Origin: Rallus limicola | Taxonomy: Eukaryota > Chordata > Aves > Gruiformes > Rallidae | Direction: 5' to 3' | DNA length: 64,000 nucleotides | Assembly: GCA_022605955.1 (NCBI GenBank) | Contig: JAKCOZ010000022.1 | Location: forward strand, 434,001-498,000 | In this document: piece after piece, positions 11,401 through 23,500 of the stretch | Numbering within the stretch: the first letter of the stretch is position 1 | Layout: every line of letters starts with the position of its first letter | The notes under the pieces: model-generated | Seen by the model: only the letters and a program-made list of their open reading frames with translations | Database searches by the model: none | Told to the model about the DNA's origin: nothing | Translations under genes and position numbers: made by a program

Positions 11401-12867
11401 AATTCTTCTGACAGAAAAGTGATTTTCATAAGATTTGGTTTTTTCCTTTAAGCAACCAGTAATGCAGTTAAAAAAAAAGTAACCTTAAGCTCCAAGCTTT
11501 TCTGCAGGCTATGTACAAATTTATGATTGATAAGCCTACATTTTGTCTGGTGTGAATAAAATAATGCTGGGATCACAGAACGTTGTGTCTCATGGATAAA
11601 ATCACAGAATACTCATAGCTCTGCACAGAGGTTTCCTAAGAGAAATGGATAGCGGGAGGTATATAAACCAGTAAATAAGAAATTGGGACAGAGGGAGCAG
11701 TCCTGGCTGGAACTGGGATGATAGCTAATCCAGTGACCGTTTATGCAAATATGGAGGTCATTCCTATGTATTTAGCAATTCATTAATTGCAGCAGAAGAC
11801 ACTGTTGAACACAGGGGTATTTTCTGTGCAGAATACCAGGAGAGTTCACAGTAACTTCACGCCAGATGGTTTTATAAGGTATTTAACTGCCTGACTCCCA
11901 CTGAATTATTACAGAATAGGTTGCCAGTAGGGAAAATCTTTCCCTAATGAGAACTGGTACTTGTTTTAAACCAAGAGACTTTCTTTTTGGAAAATAAAAT
12001 ACTAACAATCGCTAATGTAACTGTTAATATTTTATCTACATAGACATCAAATCCTTTTGCATATAGTACCATTTTATTGACATTAGTCTCTCACAAGCAG
12101 TAACACATGTTAATTATGTATTCCATAGTGTCTCTCTTCACTGCTTACAGCCTTTCTTCTTGATGTATATCCTTGGCTTCTTAAATTGTTAGAATGGGGA
12201 AAGAGGAGCATCCTGCTTAACTTCAGCCCAATCATTTAAAAAGTACTTCTTCCAGTCTCTCCCCTTGATCTTTTTATATATGTATAAATATATACTTATA
12301 CTATATACTACACATAGCTCTAATGCGCACAGTCTATATACAGAATTTACATCAAATGCAGAAGATATTCACCTGCCCAAAACCTGTATGGAGAAACAGA
12401 CACCATATAGAAGCAGGAAAGGATAACTTTAAGTTGTAAGTTCATCCTTTAGTAGAGAACTATGATGTGCCTGGGCAGTTCATTAATAGCAAAAGTACCT
12501 GAAAAGTGAGACCTGTCTAAGCCTGTTATTTGGGGAAAATACAGTTCTGTTAAGAAATAAGTAAATGAAAGAAAAAACTAATTTATTTTTTAAATTCTAT
12601 TTTCTGTTTGTCTGAAAGACACACTAAGCAGTCAGCCAGCCATTCAATGATGTTCAAAAAGATCACTGGACTGAAGCCTACAGTAATATCAATATTATCA
12701 TCTGATTAACAACAGCGACTGAAGTTTCATGAATTCAGTATCAAGAATTTTCTCTCCTCACAGACTTCTTCAGTTCTATGTAAAAAAAGTCAAATGAGAA
12801 GGAGCATCTTCAGCTGCACAGTTCGTCCTGATGAGCTGGGATAAGCTGGGATTGCACCCACTTGAAA

Positions 12868-12910
12868 TATATATACACACATACAAATAATTGTAGTGTG
12901 TGTATATATA
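12868..12910. repeat. 19-bp near-perfect AT/AC hairpin
   Basis: TATATATACACACA (12868-12881) is the exact reverse complement of TGTGTGTATATATA (12897-12910). Inside, TACAA (12882-12886) pairs with TTGTA (12891-12895) around an ATAA loop, leaving one unpaired G at 12896. This gives 19 paired bases. It is built from alternating purine-pyrimidine dinucleotides, so both cruciform extrusion and an origin as a microsatellite inverted duplication are reasonable. Confidence 0.88.
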
Positions 12911-15798
12911 AACACGCTAAAAACATAAATAAAATATACTCCAGCTGTGACCTAGCTCTTCAGCAGTGAGGAAGGAGCTCATTCCTATGGATAGCATAAC
13001 AGGGTTCTCCCCAGTTGAAAGATGATTTTCAAAAACATTTCTTCTTCTGAGCAAGGCCTACTGCAATTTTAATGTTCTTAACAGACCTGCCAGCGCTACT
13101 GCAGTCAATGACCAGGACTATCTTATTCATTGTGCACTACCCACTCCCAGCCCACACTATGTCCCCCACTGCTGGTCCTGGGAAGCCTGTCACGTTAGCT
13201 AACACTGGTGACGCTTTCTGTTGGCATCAAGTTACCCAAATAGTGCATGAATACACTGTGACCTCTATATACACACTTATTAGTGGCTAAAAACCTCCCC
13301 CCCCCTCCAGTTTTCGAATGACATTGTACCCATTTGAGCTGTTTTTATGTCAAATTTATTTGCAGGTAAACACAAAACAAACCTGATGAGTCTCTGGCAA
13401 ACAAGGTGTTTCAGGCAACGATGAATAGAAATTGCAATCTGACAGGTTAGCTCTTCTGCTCGAGTTCTGAAGCTGCTATTATGGTTGGAAAAACATTTAT
13501 GCAAACTGCTCAGAAATTCGCCTTGGTCTACTGCCCATCCAATATCTTATTTCTCTGATGGAGTCTCATTTCAATGTAATCATATTCCCAGTAAAAATTG
13601 AATAGTGCAGGAATGGGAGATTTGACACAAGTTATTCAGTTCAAAATATATGAAACACTATCAAACCTGGCCATAGGGCTTCTCAGGAGGGGGAAGGGAA
13701 TGTTTACTTGGCTACATTTAAAATACATTTCATGTGAAATTTTGATTTTTTAGAAAATATCCCTGCTGATCCCTCTGTCACCTCCTTCTGTAGTAAACAT
13801 GATCTGGTGGAAGACTTATTTAAAATCCTAAAAGGTAATTAAAGCTGAGACAGCCCAGAAATATATTTAAAAAAAAAAAGAGATAAGAAAGAAACAAAAA
13901 TAAAAACAGATCACCAATGGTTCCTCTTTGCCTTAGGGAAATTTTAATTAAAAGTCACAGGAGAATAATCTGCAAGAAACAAAAATGAAATCGCTGCTGC
14001 TAATTTGCCTGGGTCTCAAACAGATGAACAGTAAATATGCAACAGCTAAAGTTGCTGTGATTTTGTTCAATCTAACACTTACTGGGAGATGTGCTCCCTT
14101 GTCTGCTTCCTCCCGAGCTCTCCTTGGCAATGCAAAGCCTTTGCTCTCCCAAGGATGGGGCTGCAAGCTCCAGCAATGACAGTTTTTCTCCTCTGTAGCA
14201 TATGCTGAGCCTTGGGTCAAGTTGCACAGATTTTCACCAGACTGCCAGCTCTTCTGGCATGGGGAAGGATTCCAGCTCATCGTTCACAGCATCTAAAAAA
14301 AAGCCTTGCAGCGGCCTGGGTAAGGAACTCCCCTTTCTTCAGGCCAACTGCCTGCTGAGGCTCTGCTCCAGCGCTTGGATGCAGTCCTGGGGACTCACTT
14401 GCCCCACAGATACATGGAAGCAACAACTGCTTCCCTCCACTCTTTTTTCCAAGTCGCAAAAGGAAGGGGAAGGATTCTCCCCCTCTTTGCTCTCTCCAAG
14501 TTCTCTGTCTTCATCACTCAACTGCAATTTACAACTCTAGGGCTCTGCCAGGTCCCCCAGGCACGATGTCTGCTACGCTCCTAACCACTCCTAAAATCGC
14601 AATGGTAACAGAGACCGGGGGTTTAACCCCATATATCCATCATGGATGTGAACCCCAGGAACTGCCATGAGCAGCTGCCTTCCTTTCTTCTCCTGGCCTG
14701 CACGATCCCTGCTAAGCGGGAAATGAAGGAACTTGGGATGTAGCCCTTGCTTTAGGAAGAAGTACAGAGTACTGTGTGCATGCAGACTTACCAGAGCTAC
14801 ACTAATTTGCTAACTAGATTAATAACCACCATATATTTAATTTCTGTCCTGCAAAGGGCAAATTGCATCATGGGTGAAAAGTGACCATTTATATCTGCTC
14901 AGAGATCCTACCCCAGCTGAGCTCTAACCCACTGACACCACAGATAAAATCTGGCAAAACCATCCCTTTTTCAAATTAATTTTTAGTACTTTATTCTCTG
15001 CATTTGCAACAAAGAAAATCATATCTATTTTGGGCTTTCTTCTTGTTATACAAGTAAAAATCTCTACTCCTATTTATCTACATCCACAGTAATTCTGAAT
15101 TTTAACAGGAGGGCAACTCCACTTATAATTCAGACATTTCCAGATAAAATGAGCAGAAAATCAGTTCTTCCTACAGTGCTTGCTGAATTGTGCTATTATC
15201 CTACACACAGCAGGTGCCAATTTTTACAAAATCATGAAGTATCACAATTATAAGCAGAATTACTTGTTAAAATTTAAGAAGCAGATAAATAGCAAACAGG
15301 AATGTTGATTACCCAACAAATGTACAAAAAAAGGAGAAATATCTGTGTCTGATGAGACCGGGGTATTATTTTTTGTTCTAAGGAGCAAGAACGTATTTCT
15401 TTAAAATGTAATGGCTGCTTTAGAATATTTTTAAAGACTATTATTTTAAGTGTTTCTTAAGCTACCCATATAAGCATTTTTTCCTCTGAAACATTTACAG
15501 ACACTATCATTAACTGTCATGGCATCAAAAAAGAGATGCTGCATCCCCTTACACTGCTTGGAAGTTGTTTTGAGAAACCTGACAAGAAAGCAAAGCAGCA
15601 GTGTTGGAAAGTGACTCCGCCATACTCTCCCAGCTCATTCGCTGCTGCTCTTGCCTTCCTCCTGTAAGACTCCTCTCACACAGGAAGTCCTGAATCCCAA
15701 ACTACCAGCATGGTGCAGAACTGGTGCAGCCATGGGAAAATATTGAGACAAAGGCAGGTGTGACTGAGCCAAAAGCCTTGCTCCTGCTTCTTGCCGTA

Positions 15799-16354
15799 AG
15801 CCAGCAATGTGCCCTCTCATGGCCAAGAAGGCCGATGGCGTCCTGGGGTGTATTAGAAGCGCTGTGGTTTCTAGGTCAAGTGAGGTCCTTCTCCCCCTCT
15901 ACTCTGCCCTGGTGAGATGGCACCTGGAATAGCGTATCCTGTTCTGGGCCCCTCAGCTCAAGGAGGACACAGAACTCCTTGAAAGAGTCCAGCACAGGGC
16001 ACCAAGATGATGAAGGGAGTGGAACACCTTTCTTATAAAGAGAGGCTGAGGGAGCTGGGGCTCTTTAGCCTGGAGAAGAGGAGACTGAGGGGTGACCTTA
16101 TTTACGTTTATAAATATGTAAAGGGCAAGAGTCAGGAGGATGGAGCCTGGCTCTTCTCAGGGACGGAAGCAACAGTACAAGGGGCAATGGGGGCAAGCTG
16201 GAGCAGAGGAGTTTCCATGTGAACATAAGGAAAAACTTTTTTACCGTGAGGGTGACAGAGCCCTGGGACAGGCTGCCCAGAGAGGTTGTGAAGTCTCCTT
16301 CTCTGGAGATATTCAAAACCCACCTGGATGCGTTCCCATGTGACCTAATCTAGA
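15799..16354 (+). mobile_element. CR1 LINE fragment lacking its 3' tail
   Basis: Plus-strand CR1 covering the end of ORF2. Recognisable steps are GGCCAAGAAGGCCGATGGCG near 15821, GTTCTGGGCCCCTCAGCTCA near 15941, AGCCTGGAGAAGAGGAGACT near 16067, AGGAAAAACTTTTTTACCGT near 16228, CAGGCTGCCCAGAGAGGTTG near 16268 and GGAGATATTCAAAACCCACC near 16304. The match stops at about GACCTAATCTAG (16342-16353). The final stretch before the CR1 terminus, including the GGTCCCTTCCAAC block and octamer repeats, is absent. CR1 copies usually lose the 5' end and keep the 3' end, so this 3' loss points to a later deletion. Open frames crossing it (for example 16007-16222) are ORF2 remnants with stops. Confidence 0.9.
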
Positions 16355-18299
16355 AATTGGAAACCTTCTTTCCTCCTTAGCAACATTCATAAATCATGGC
16401 TTAAGTATTGTCATTCATTCAACACCCACAAGAAATGAGTCAAGGCCAGTTAGATATGACATCAGTAGGATCACCCTGTCATGTACCTGCCCTACACCTC
16501 ATCCTCCTGCCCCACCGACACTTGCATTGCCCTCACCAGATCCTTTGGTTCTACAGGGAGACCCTAGCCAGGAAAATAAAACCCCTGCCACTGTGCAAAC
16601 ACCAGTCCCTTTCCTGGCATCTCACAGATCCATCCTCCATACATGATTATATGCAAGTACATCAATATCGCCACTGAAGTCTCTGAGAACCCTCTAATGC
16701 CAAAGGTATAGCAGTACTTTGCTCCTCAATCTGGCTGCCTTCACAGGCAGTCACCTCCCAGGTCCACACTCCACTTTCCCATTTGCTTTGGTTTTTCCCA
16801 ACTTTCCTACCAGAAAGACTTATCTGCCCTTCTCCAAATATTTCTGGTCGTCTCTGCTGACATCTGTCCAGACCAGAATGCTTTGGTGAGTCAGGCCTCT
16901 ACCCCTTCTATCACTCTGATTTTACAAGATCTTAGTTTTTACCTGAAAATCTTGTTACCCTCAAATTCCATTGCATCTTGTGCCGCTAAGTTTATTCTCT
17001 GTGTCCTATGTAAAGGTGGTAGTTCAACCTATGTCCCTTGTGCATTTCCCTTGCATTAACTCACATAAAATCAGGTGCTAAACACAACACTGCCACAAGT
17101 GTCATACTGACTATATAACACACTGAAGCTCGTCCTGATCCACTCCTCTGCTTTGTAGAGCTGCTGTGTATGCTACAAACTGCTCATTAGTACTTTGATG
17201 ATTACCAGGGTTAAGCAATGTACAGACCTTTTGGACACAATTTATCCGTGTCACCAGTAATGCAGGAGGTGGCAGAGCCCAGCTCTATGTATGAATTGAC
17301 ATATGACTCAACGGCATTTATTCTACAGAAGGAACATGTAACCATCCATATAGGGGCTCTGGTAGTGAAACAGAATGAAGAGGGTGCAGACCTTCCACAG
17401 GACTTTAACTGCCCTCTCCCCTGACAGTAAACATTTGGATAGTTACAGGAAGAGTTTTCAGGCTAAACTGAACCCCTGAAAAAGATGTAGAGACAGAAAA
17501 AAAGTCATAGTGGAGAAGATGAGCAGTTCACTCCCCTGGTTCTACTGCCGTCAGCTGCATTGAGGGACAGAACAGCCTCTCAGATACACCCCCAACTGCC
17601 TAATTACAGACCATCATCCCCACTGAGGAAGCATTCTTTCCAGCCTCTGTAAGAAGGAAACTCTTTTAATCCACTGCAGAGGAACTCAGAGGGACAAATA
17701 TCAGCCTGAGCTGAAATAGCTCCAGATAAAGCAGGTTTTAAATAACAGTTCAGATCAGATTTGTGAATTCAAGTTTGAAAAACTCTACAAGGTTCAGGAA
17801 GAACAGGAGACACTAGATAAATATGGTCTTTGTGTCAGCATGAACATTCATTTAACACAAACACCAAAGCTGCCTTTCCCAGAACAGGCACATCAGCCAA
17901 CAGCATGCTGGTTCCCATTTGAACCAAGGCATGGATACCCAGTGTGGGGTAAGGAACACAGCACCAACTGCTTAGCTTCATATGCATTTGACACGCAGAC
18001 CTGCAAGCTCAGTGATACATGCTCCAGAGTACACCCCAACATCTACCTCCCATCACTTGCATTTAACTCCTGGAGATAAGTAGCTGTGGGGCGTTGGGCC
18101 CAGCTGGTAGCCAAGCACACATCCAACTACTTGGTCAATCCCTGGGCACTCAGGGTAAAAACAGAAGAACAAGAGCAAGAAAACCCACAGGGAAACCCCT
18201 CTGCTCCAGGCAAAACACATTCGCCTTGCAGAATCTGATTTAATTTACTGCCAATGAACATAAATTGTCTCTCCCCCTTCTTATCACCACAAGTTATGT
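16355..18299. other. Unassigned DNA between CR1 copies
   Basis: Nearly 2 kb without a named element. Open frames are below 90 codons (16408-16677 is the longest) and none resembles a known domain. The section is slightly more GC-rich than its surroundings, with C/T-rich text at 16440-16900. No splice-bounded exon is evident. Confidence 0.5.
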
Positions 18300-19532
18300 T
18301 CAGTCCCCAAGTGTATAGTATTCTGACCAATCTAGTGGCTTTCTATAATGGAGTGACTGCATCAGTGGACAAGGGAAGAGCTACGCACGTCATCTATCTG
18401 GATTTTTGCAAGGCTTTTGACACGGTCCCCCCCAACATCCTTCTGTTTAAGTTCGAGAAATATGGGTTTGATGGGTGGGCTGTTCAGTGGAATAAGGAAT
18501 TGACTGGATGGTCACATCCAGAGGGTAGTGGTCAATGGCTCCAAGTCCAGATGGAAGACAGTGACAAGCAGTGTCCCCTCAAGGGTCCATACTGGGGCCA
18601 GTGCTGTTTAATATCTTTATTAATGATATTGACTGTAGGATTGAGTGCACCCTCAGCAAGTTTGCTGATGAGACCAAGCTCATACCAAAGGGATGGGATG
18701 CCATCCATAAGGACCTGGACAGGCTGGAGAAGTGGGCCCAGGAGAACCACGTGAGGTTCAACAAAGCCAAATGCAGGGTCCTGCACCAGGGTCTGGATAA
18801 CCCCCGTTATCCATACAGGTTAGGAGATGATGAGCTGGAAAGCAGACCTGACAAAAAGGACTTGGGAGTACTCGTGGATAAGAAGCTGGACATGAGCCAC
18901 CAACGTGCATCTGCAGCCCAGAAGGGCAACTGCATCCTGGCCAGCATCACAAGAAGTGTGCCAGCAGATTGAGAGAGATTCTGCCCCTCTGCTCTGCTCT
19001 GGGGACACCTCACCTGGAATGCTGTGTCCAGGTCTGGAGCCCTCAGCACAAGAAGGACAAGGGCCTGTTGGAATGGGTCCAGAGGAGGCCACAAAAATGA
19101 TCCAAGGGCTGGAGCACCTCTCCTATGAAGCCAGGCTGAGCGAGTTGGGCTGGTTCAGCCTGGAGAAGAGAAAGTTCCAGGGGGACCTTATATAGTATCC
19201 TGACAGTCCCTGAAAGGTGCCTATAAGAAAGCTGGAGAAGAACTGTTCATGAGGGCATGGAGTGATATGATGAGGGCTGATGGGTTTAGACTAGAAAAGA
19301 GGAGATTTAGGTTGGATGTCAGGAAAAAGTTCTGCAATATGAGGGTGGTGGATCCCTGGCACAGGTTACCCAGAGAGGTGGTGGAGGCCCCAGCCCTGGA
19401 AACATTCACGGTCAGGCTTGATGGGGCTCTGAGTGACCTGATCTAGTGAAGATGTCCCTGCTTGTTGCAGGGGGTGGGACCAGATGGCCTTTGAAGGTTC
19501 CTTCCAATCTAATGCATTCTATGATTCTATGA
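18300..19532 (+). mobile_element. CR1 LINE, 1.2 kb, with intact 3' terminus
   Basis: The largest retroelement in the window. It spans the second half of the CR1 ORF2 reverse transcriptase, the C-terminal region and the 3' UTR. The terminus holds TTGAAGGTTCCTTCCAATCT and two exact ATTCTATG octamers at 19516-19531, the hallmark of a complete avian CR1 3' end. The 5' end is truncated near 18300-18324 (GACCAATCTAGTGGC). Coding frames are interrupted; see the pseudogene entry. It is in the same orientation as the CR1 at 15799 and the older CR1 starting near 19830, giving three plus-strand CR1s within 5 kb. Confidence 0.93.
18324..19195 (+). pseudogene. Broken CR1 ORF2 (reverse transcriptase part)
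   Basis: Encodes part of the non-LTR reverse transcriptase that copies CR1 RNA at its target. The first frame carries [12 protein letters not shown] (codons from about 18398), the palm motif with the first catalytic aspartate. Around 18560-18590 the frame shifts to one carrying [17 protein letters not shown], then FADETKL at about 18661-18681, then an intact-looking stretch to a stop at about 18970. The C-terminal part ([20 protein letters not shown]) continues in a third frame to about 19195. The active-site block is normally FADD in this family; here the second aspartate is glutamate. Two frameshifts plus the altered residue mean it is inactive. The 166- and 133-codon open frames here are fragments of this one gene, not host genes. 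Confidence 0.9.
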
Positions 19533-19829
19533 ACTCTCAAGTATACATCTGCTGTTGTTACACAGTTTATATTTTTCCTGGAAAAGCAAAGGAAATGACT
19601 GAGCTTTCCACCGTTCTGTGGTGACATTCGTTTGTGTGTGTGACTTCTGTTCATGCACTTACAGCCTGACAAGAACAAGAGAGGCAAATATCTTCAAGCA
19701 AAGTGATTTTAAAAATAGACAGATTACTGATATCTTTATACACAGTTTGTAATGAACACACGAAAGGAGAGAGAATCTGACAGAAGTACCAAACATGTTC
19801 CTGGAAACACAGTGGAGAAACAAGGCATC

Positions 19830-20560
19830 TGGTCTGCCAGAGCTGATACCTTAATTAGGCAATTAAAACTATTAAGCATGGACAAAGCTCCAGGCCTAGA
19901 TGAATTACAACCAAGGTATCTGTAGAGAAGTGGTACGGGGAAAAGGAAAGCCCTTGGCAGGATTTGTGATAACTTACTAAGCAAGGGAGTGTAAGAGACC
20001 TGGAGGAGCAGCTAATGTAATTCTTGCTAGTTTAAAAGGTTCCAAGGCTGCAGAAAGCCCAAGCTTCTTATCTTGGTCTCAGCTATGCAGAAGTCGGAAA
20101 ATTATTAAACCAGATTTAGAAATGCATGACTTGGGAGAGCATGAGCACAGGGTGAGTACATAGAAAAAGGAGGTCAGGACAGATAAATTTATTTTAACTC
20201 ATTGAGTATGTTACCTTCCCAGAGACAACAGCAAAGCAACAGACAAGTTACCTGGAATTCAGAAAAACATGTGATGCTGTGCCATAAAGCAGATAGATTC
20301 AAAATGGTGGCGAGTGTGTTTTCAAGAAAAACTGACAACAAATTCAAACAGATTCAAAGAGACCTATCAGAAAGGAGCAGCCCAACTGCTGAGCACGGAG
20401 CAGGGAACTGGAGCTGCTGGGAACATCACAACTGACAAGATTAGATTATTTTCTGGAGTTGTGACCTTGGAATTGTTATCCTCGTAATTACTGCATTTGC
20501 TGAGGGCACTCAATTTCTAAGGCAACAAAAACAGAGAAACACAAGCAATGTCTGAACGGC
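19830..20560 (+). mobile_element. Ancient, highly diverged CR1/L3-like LINE
   Basis: A degraded plus-strand LINE reverse transcriptase can be followed by weak landmarks in the right order. GACAAAGCTCCAGGCCTAGA (about 19880) corresponds to the K-x-P-G-x-D motif. ACCTGGAGGAGCAGCTAATG and AAAAGGTTCCAAGG follow near 20000-20047. GGAAAATTATTAAA occurs near 20096. TGGAATTCAGAAAAACATGTG and GATGCTGTGCCATAAA near 20252-20288 correspond to the D-F-x-K-A-F-D-x-V-P-H block. TTTGCTGAGGGCACTCAATT near 20497 corresponds to the F-A-D-D-T block. Many stops and indels. It is far more diverged than the neighbouring CR1 copies, so it likely predates the bird radiation. Boundaries are approximate and similarity may extend to about 20900. 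Confidence 0.62.
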
Positions 20561-23500
20561 CCGGATAATTTAGGGTTACAGCCTTATCCATAGCTCACAT
20601 ACTCCTCTCAAAGAGTGAGAGTGGGCACCTGAAGTTATCCCACAGGAAGTAGAAAGGGACAGCAGAAAATACATGTAAGGGGGAAAAATGAGACAGTGCT
20701 GTGCACAACACACCAAAACATCATCTGCTAGCTAATTACAGATAAAAGGCAATCAAGTTGGGGGTGATTTACCACGAAAAGTATACAGAAAAGAATGGAA
20801 AATTGTTCTAGAAAAGCATAACAGAAAATCACTTAAGAAAAACCTAGCCAGGCTGGGCAATGACCAAGAATGTTATTGAGCAATTTCCCTGCTCTAATAC
20901 TGGTGGATAAATGTCCAGAAAGAAAATGCATTTTGATTAAATCCTGAAGAAAGCTGCATTTTCTGGACAAAGTCTGTGAAGTCTGTTCTGAAATTAGCCA
21001 ACCTCTGGACTCAAAATTCTAACCACTAATACTTTAACTTCTATATTGGATGAAAATGTTAATTATTAAATTACATGTTGTTCAATTTTGGGTTTTTTTA
21101 AGGGTCTCATATTTGGTTTAATTTGATATTGAGCTACAATTCTGGGGAAAGAATCTTAGTTTTGTCCAAATTATATAGGGATGAGATGAGAGAAAATAAG
21201 AGATTAACGTTTTAGCATCACAGCTTATAGGAAATTAAAAAGTTACAGAGAAAATAATTTCTTAGGATTACTGAAGAGAAAGCAAAAAATGGAAGTAAAA
21301 TACTGTCTGTGACAGGAACTAATAAAAAAATATGGCTGTTTTTCTATTGTAATATAACTCAGCATATCCAGCATGAGAATAAATGAGGAACAGAGAATGT
21401 GAGATGAAGCTGAGTTGGCGGCTGGAGAAGGAGGGAAGTAGGGTTTGGGGATTAAAAAAAAAATGATGGTATATAAACTAATCTGCTTCTCGGGGGGGAA
21501 AGGCATGCTTTGATGAATCCATAGTTTTATCTTGTCCTATAAAGATAATACTGTATGTTTCTATTTTTTATGTGGCTAGACAATAGGATTTCCTGCCAAC
21601 ACACCACAGGAAACAGCCAACGAGCTGATTTGAATGGCCTGAGGCACAGCCTCTGACTGCAGAACCAGGAATTCATTAACTGCTAGTAAAAGGCTTCAGT
21701 CAAAAACATTTTAGGGAAGATTTTGGATTACCAGATTTGCAACTTCGCACGTGTAATTACATCTTTCATGTTAATGAAATCCTTATGCCATTCATCTTTG
21801 ATTCATTCAATAATTGCCATGTATCAGAGTGGACAGAGGCGAAGGCTTAACCTTCAGCAGATGCCATTAGTGTCCAAGTGGCAGCATATGTTAACTTCTG
21901 CCGTCACGTGGATGTTCAGGTTGTGTACTGCCCTGAGTCTGCTGATTTTACTGTTTGTTATGTCCTTACCTTCACTAGCAAAGCTTACAGTGATAATTTT
22001 GGCAGAGCTGTTGCCTAATGACTTTCAAATATAATTAAAACCATATTTTGATATAAACTGTATTGCCAAAGTCAAATATATACCAGCTAAGTGAAATTAA
22101 CCTTCAAGTGATACTTGAATAACAGTAAACCACAAGGGTATGTAAGAGATTAGATATACTGTAGTTTAATTATGTTACAATAATTCACCTCATTAATCTC
22201 CTAGGAAACAATAACCACAACAGTTAAATACTGTAATTAACAAACCCTATTTCAAACTTAATTTTAATTTTATACGACTTTGCATTATCCAGTGCAATTA
22301 TATAAAAGACAAACAAAAGATAAAGCAAATATTAAGTTCTCTGGAGAAGACATCAAAAATATCCTCACCTCTAACCCGTGACAGAAAGGAAACAAAGCCA
22401 CCACTACTTAGGACAGAGATTGGGACAGAAGTAAGTCCAACAGCTCTACTTGACCTGCAAACAACCTCAGGATCTACCAGTTCACAGCTTCTCCATGGAC
22501 GTTTCTGGTTCTCTGCTATCAATATTCCTGACTGAAGCAACCCTTCCCTGTGAGGATTGCCAGTCTGGATAACACACTGCAGCTTCACAATGGCTGTTAA
22601 TGTGCACGTGGGGTTTCCGCCTTCTTCAAATTACGTGCAGAAACAAATCTGTCTCATTGCACTTGCCCAAGGCCTTAAATTCCCCAAAGCTGCTTTAGCT
22701 ACTCACAGTGTTACAGCTGCTACCGTGGGTACCAAGAGGCGTAACCCTGCGATCCTTGGGGATCACAAGATCCCACCATATACACAGAACAGGTTTCTTT
22801 GTGTCTGCAATGCCGTGGGGTAGCTGACTGTACCAGGAATGCCGTGACCCTGAGGACAGGTAAAGGTAGGAGACGGTTCTGTAGGTAAAAACATTCCTAC
22901 AGCACGAGCACCTGGGGACTGTAGCCTTACATGGGGCTCTTAGGATGCGGTGAGGGATCACAAATATAACGGCACAAAGAAAAAGGAAGGGATACAAGGG
23001 AAGCCCCTCAGAAGGGCAAGGTAAGCCTGGCACTCAGATGAAAACTCAAGATGATGACGGCATCAAAGGAGTTCAGCAGGGAGCTGCAGAGAAGAGCTCT
23101 CTGCTCTCTCAACACACACTCAAACAGCAGTTTCTGGGGGATATTCTATTTGTTTACGAGATTAGCAGTTAGTCTTTGTATTTAATGAGTTCCTAACAAC
23201 CGCAGGTACTTTCTGTGTGGATTAAGGCAAATGTCAATTCATTTACGGCTGCAAACCGAAACCTCCTACATTAAAATTCTCCATATAGATAATATTCATC
23301 TTTCAATTACAAATAACAGGTAAAGTGTTTGTCTTGATTAGTTTGATTTTAGCTTTTTAACGGGTGTCACGTTTATGCCACAAAACTTCCATCAAACTAC
23401 ACTTTGATGACTTTGCTTCTGCTTTTTGACCTTTTTTTCTTTACAGCTCTCCAAGGAGAAAATGAGATAACTTTATAAAATCAGCAAGTAATAAACAAGA

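Larger units (their letters stand above)
7421..15798. other. Unassigned AT-rich DNA
   Basis: About 8.4 kb with no element or exon I can name. Open frames reach 144 codons (8889-9323, plus) and 132 codons (10868-11266, plus). Neither translation shows a domain, signal peptide or repeat pattern. The first ends in a run of leucines from a (TTG) microsatellite at 9285-9299. Distinct structures inside (8428-8460, 11294-11400, 12868-12910) are listed separately. A region of higher GC at about 14080-14580 contains pyrimidine-rich text but no recognised gene. Confidence 0.5.

Noticed and set aside
11565..11625. Two ATCACAGAA words as a CR1 terminus
   Set aside because: The following sequence does not match any CR1 3' region.
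18254..18972. Two overlapping long frames as a host gene
   Set aside because: They are frameshifted pieces of CR1 ORF2, as shown by reverse transcriptase motifs and the CR1 3' terminus downstream.
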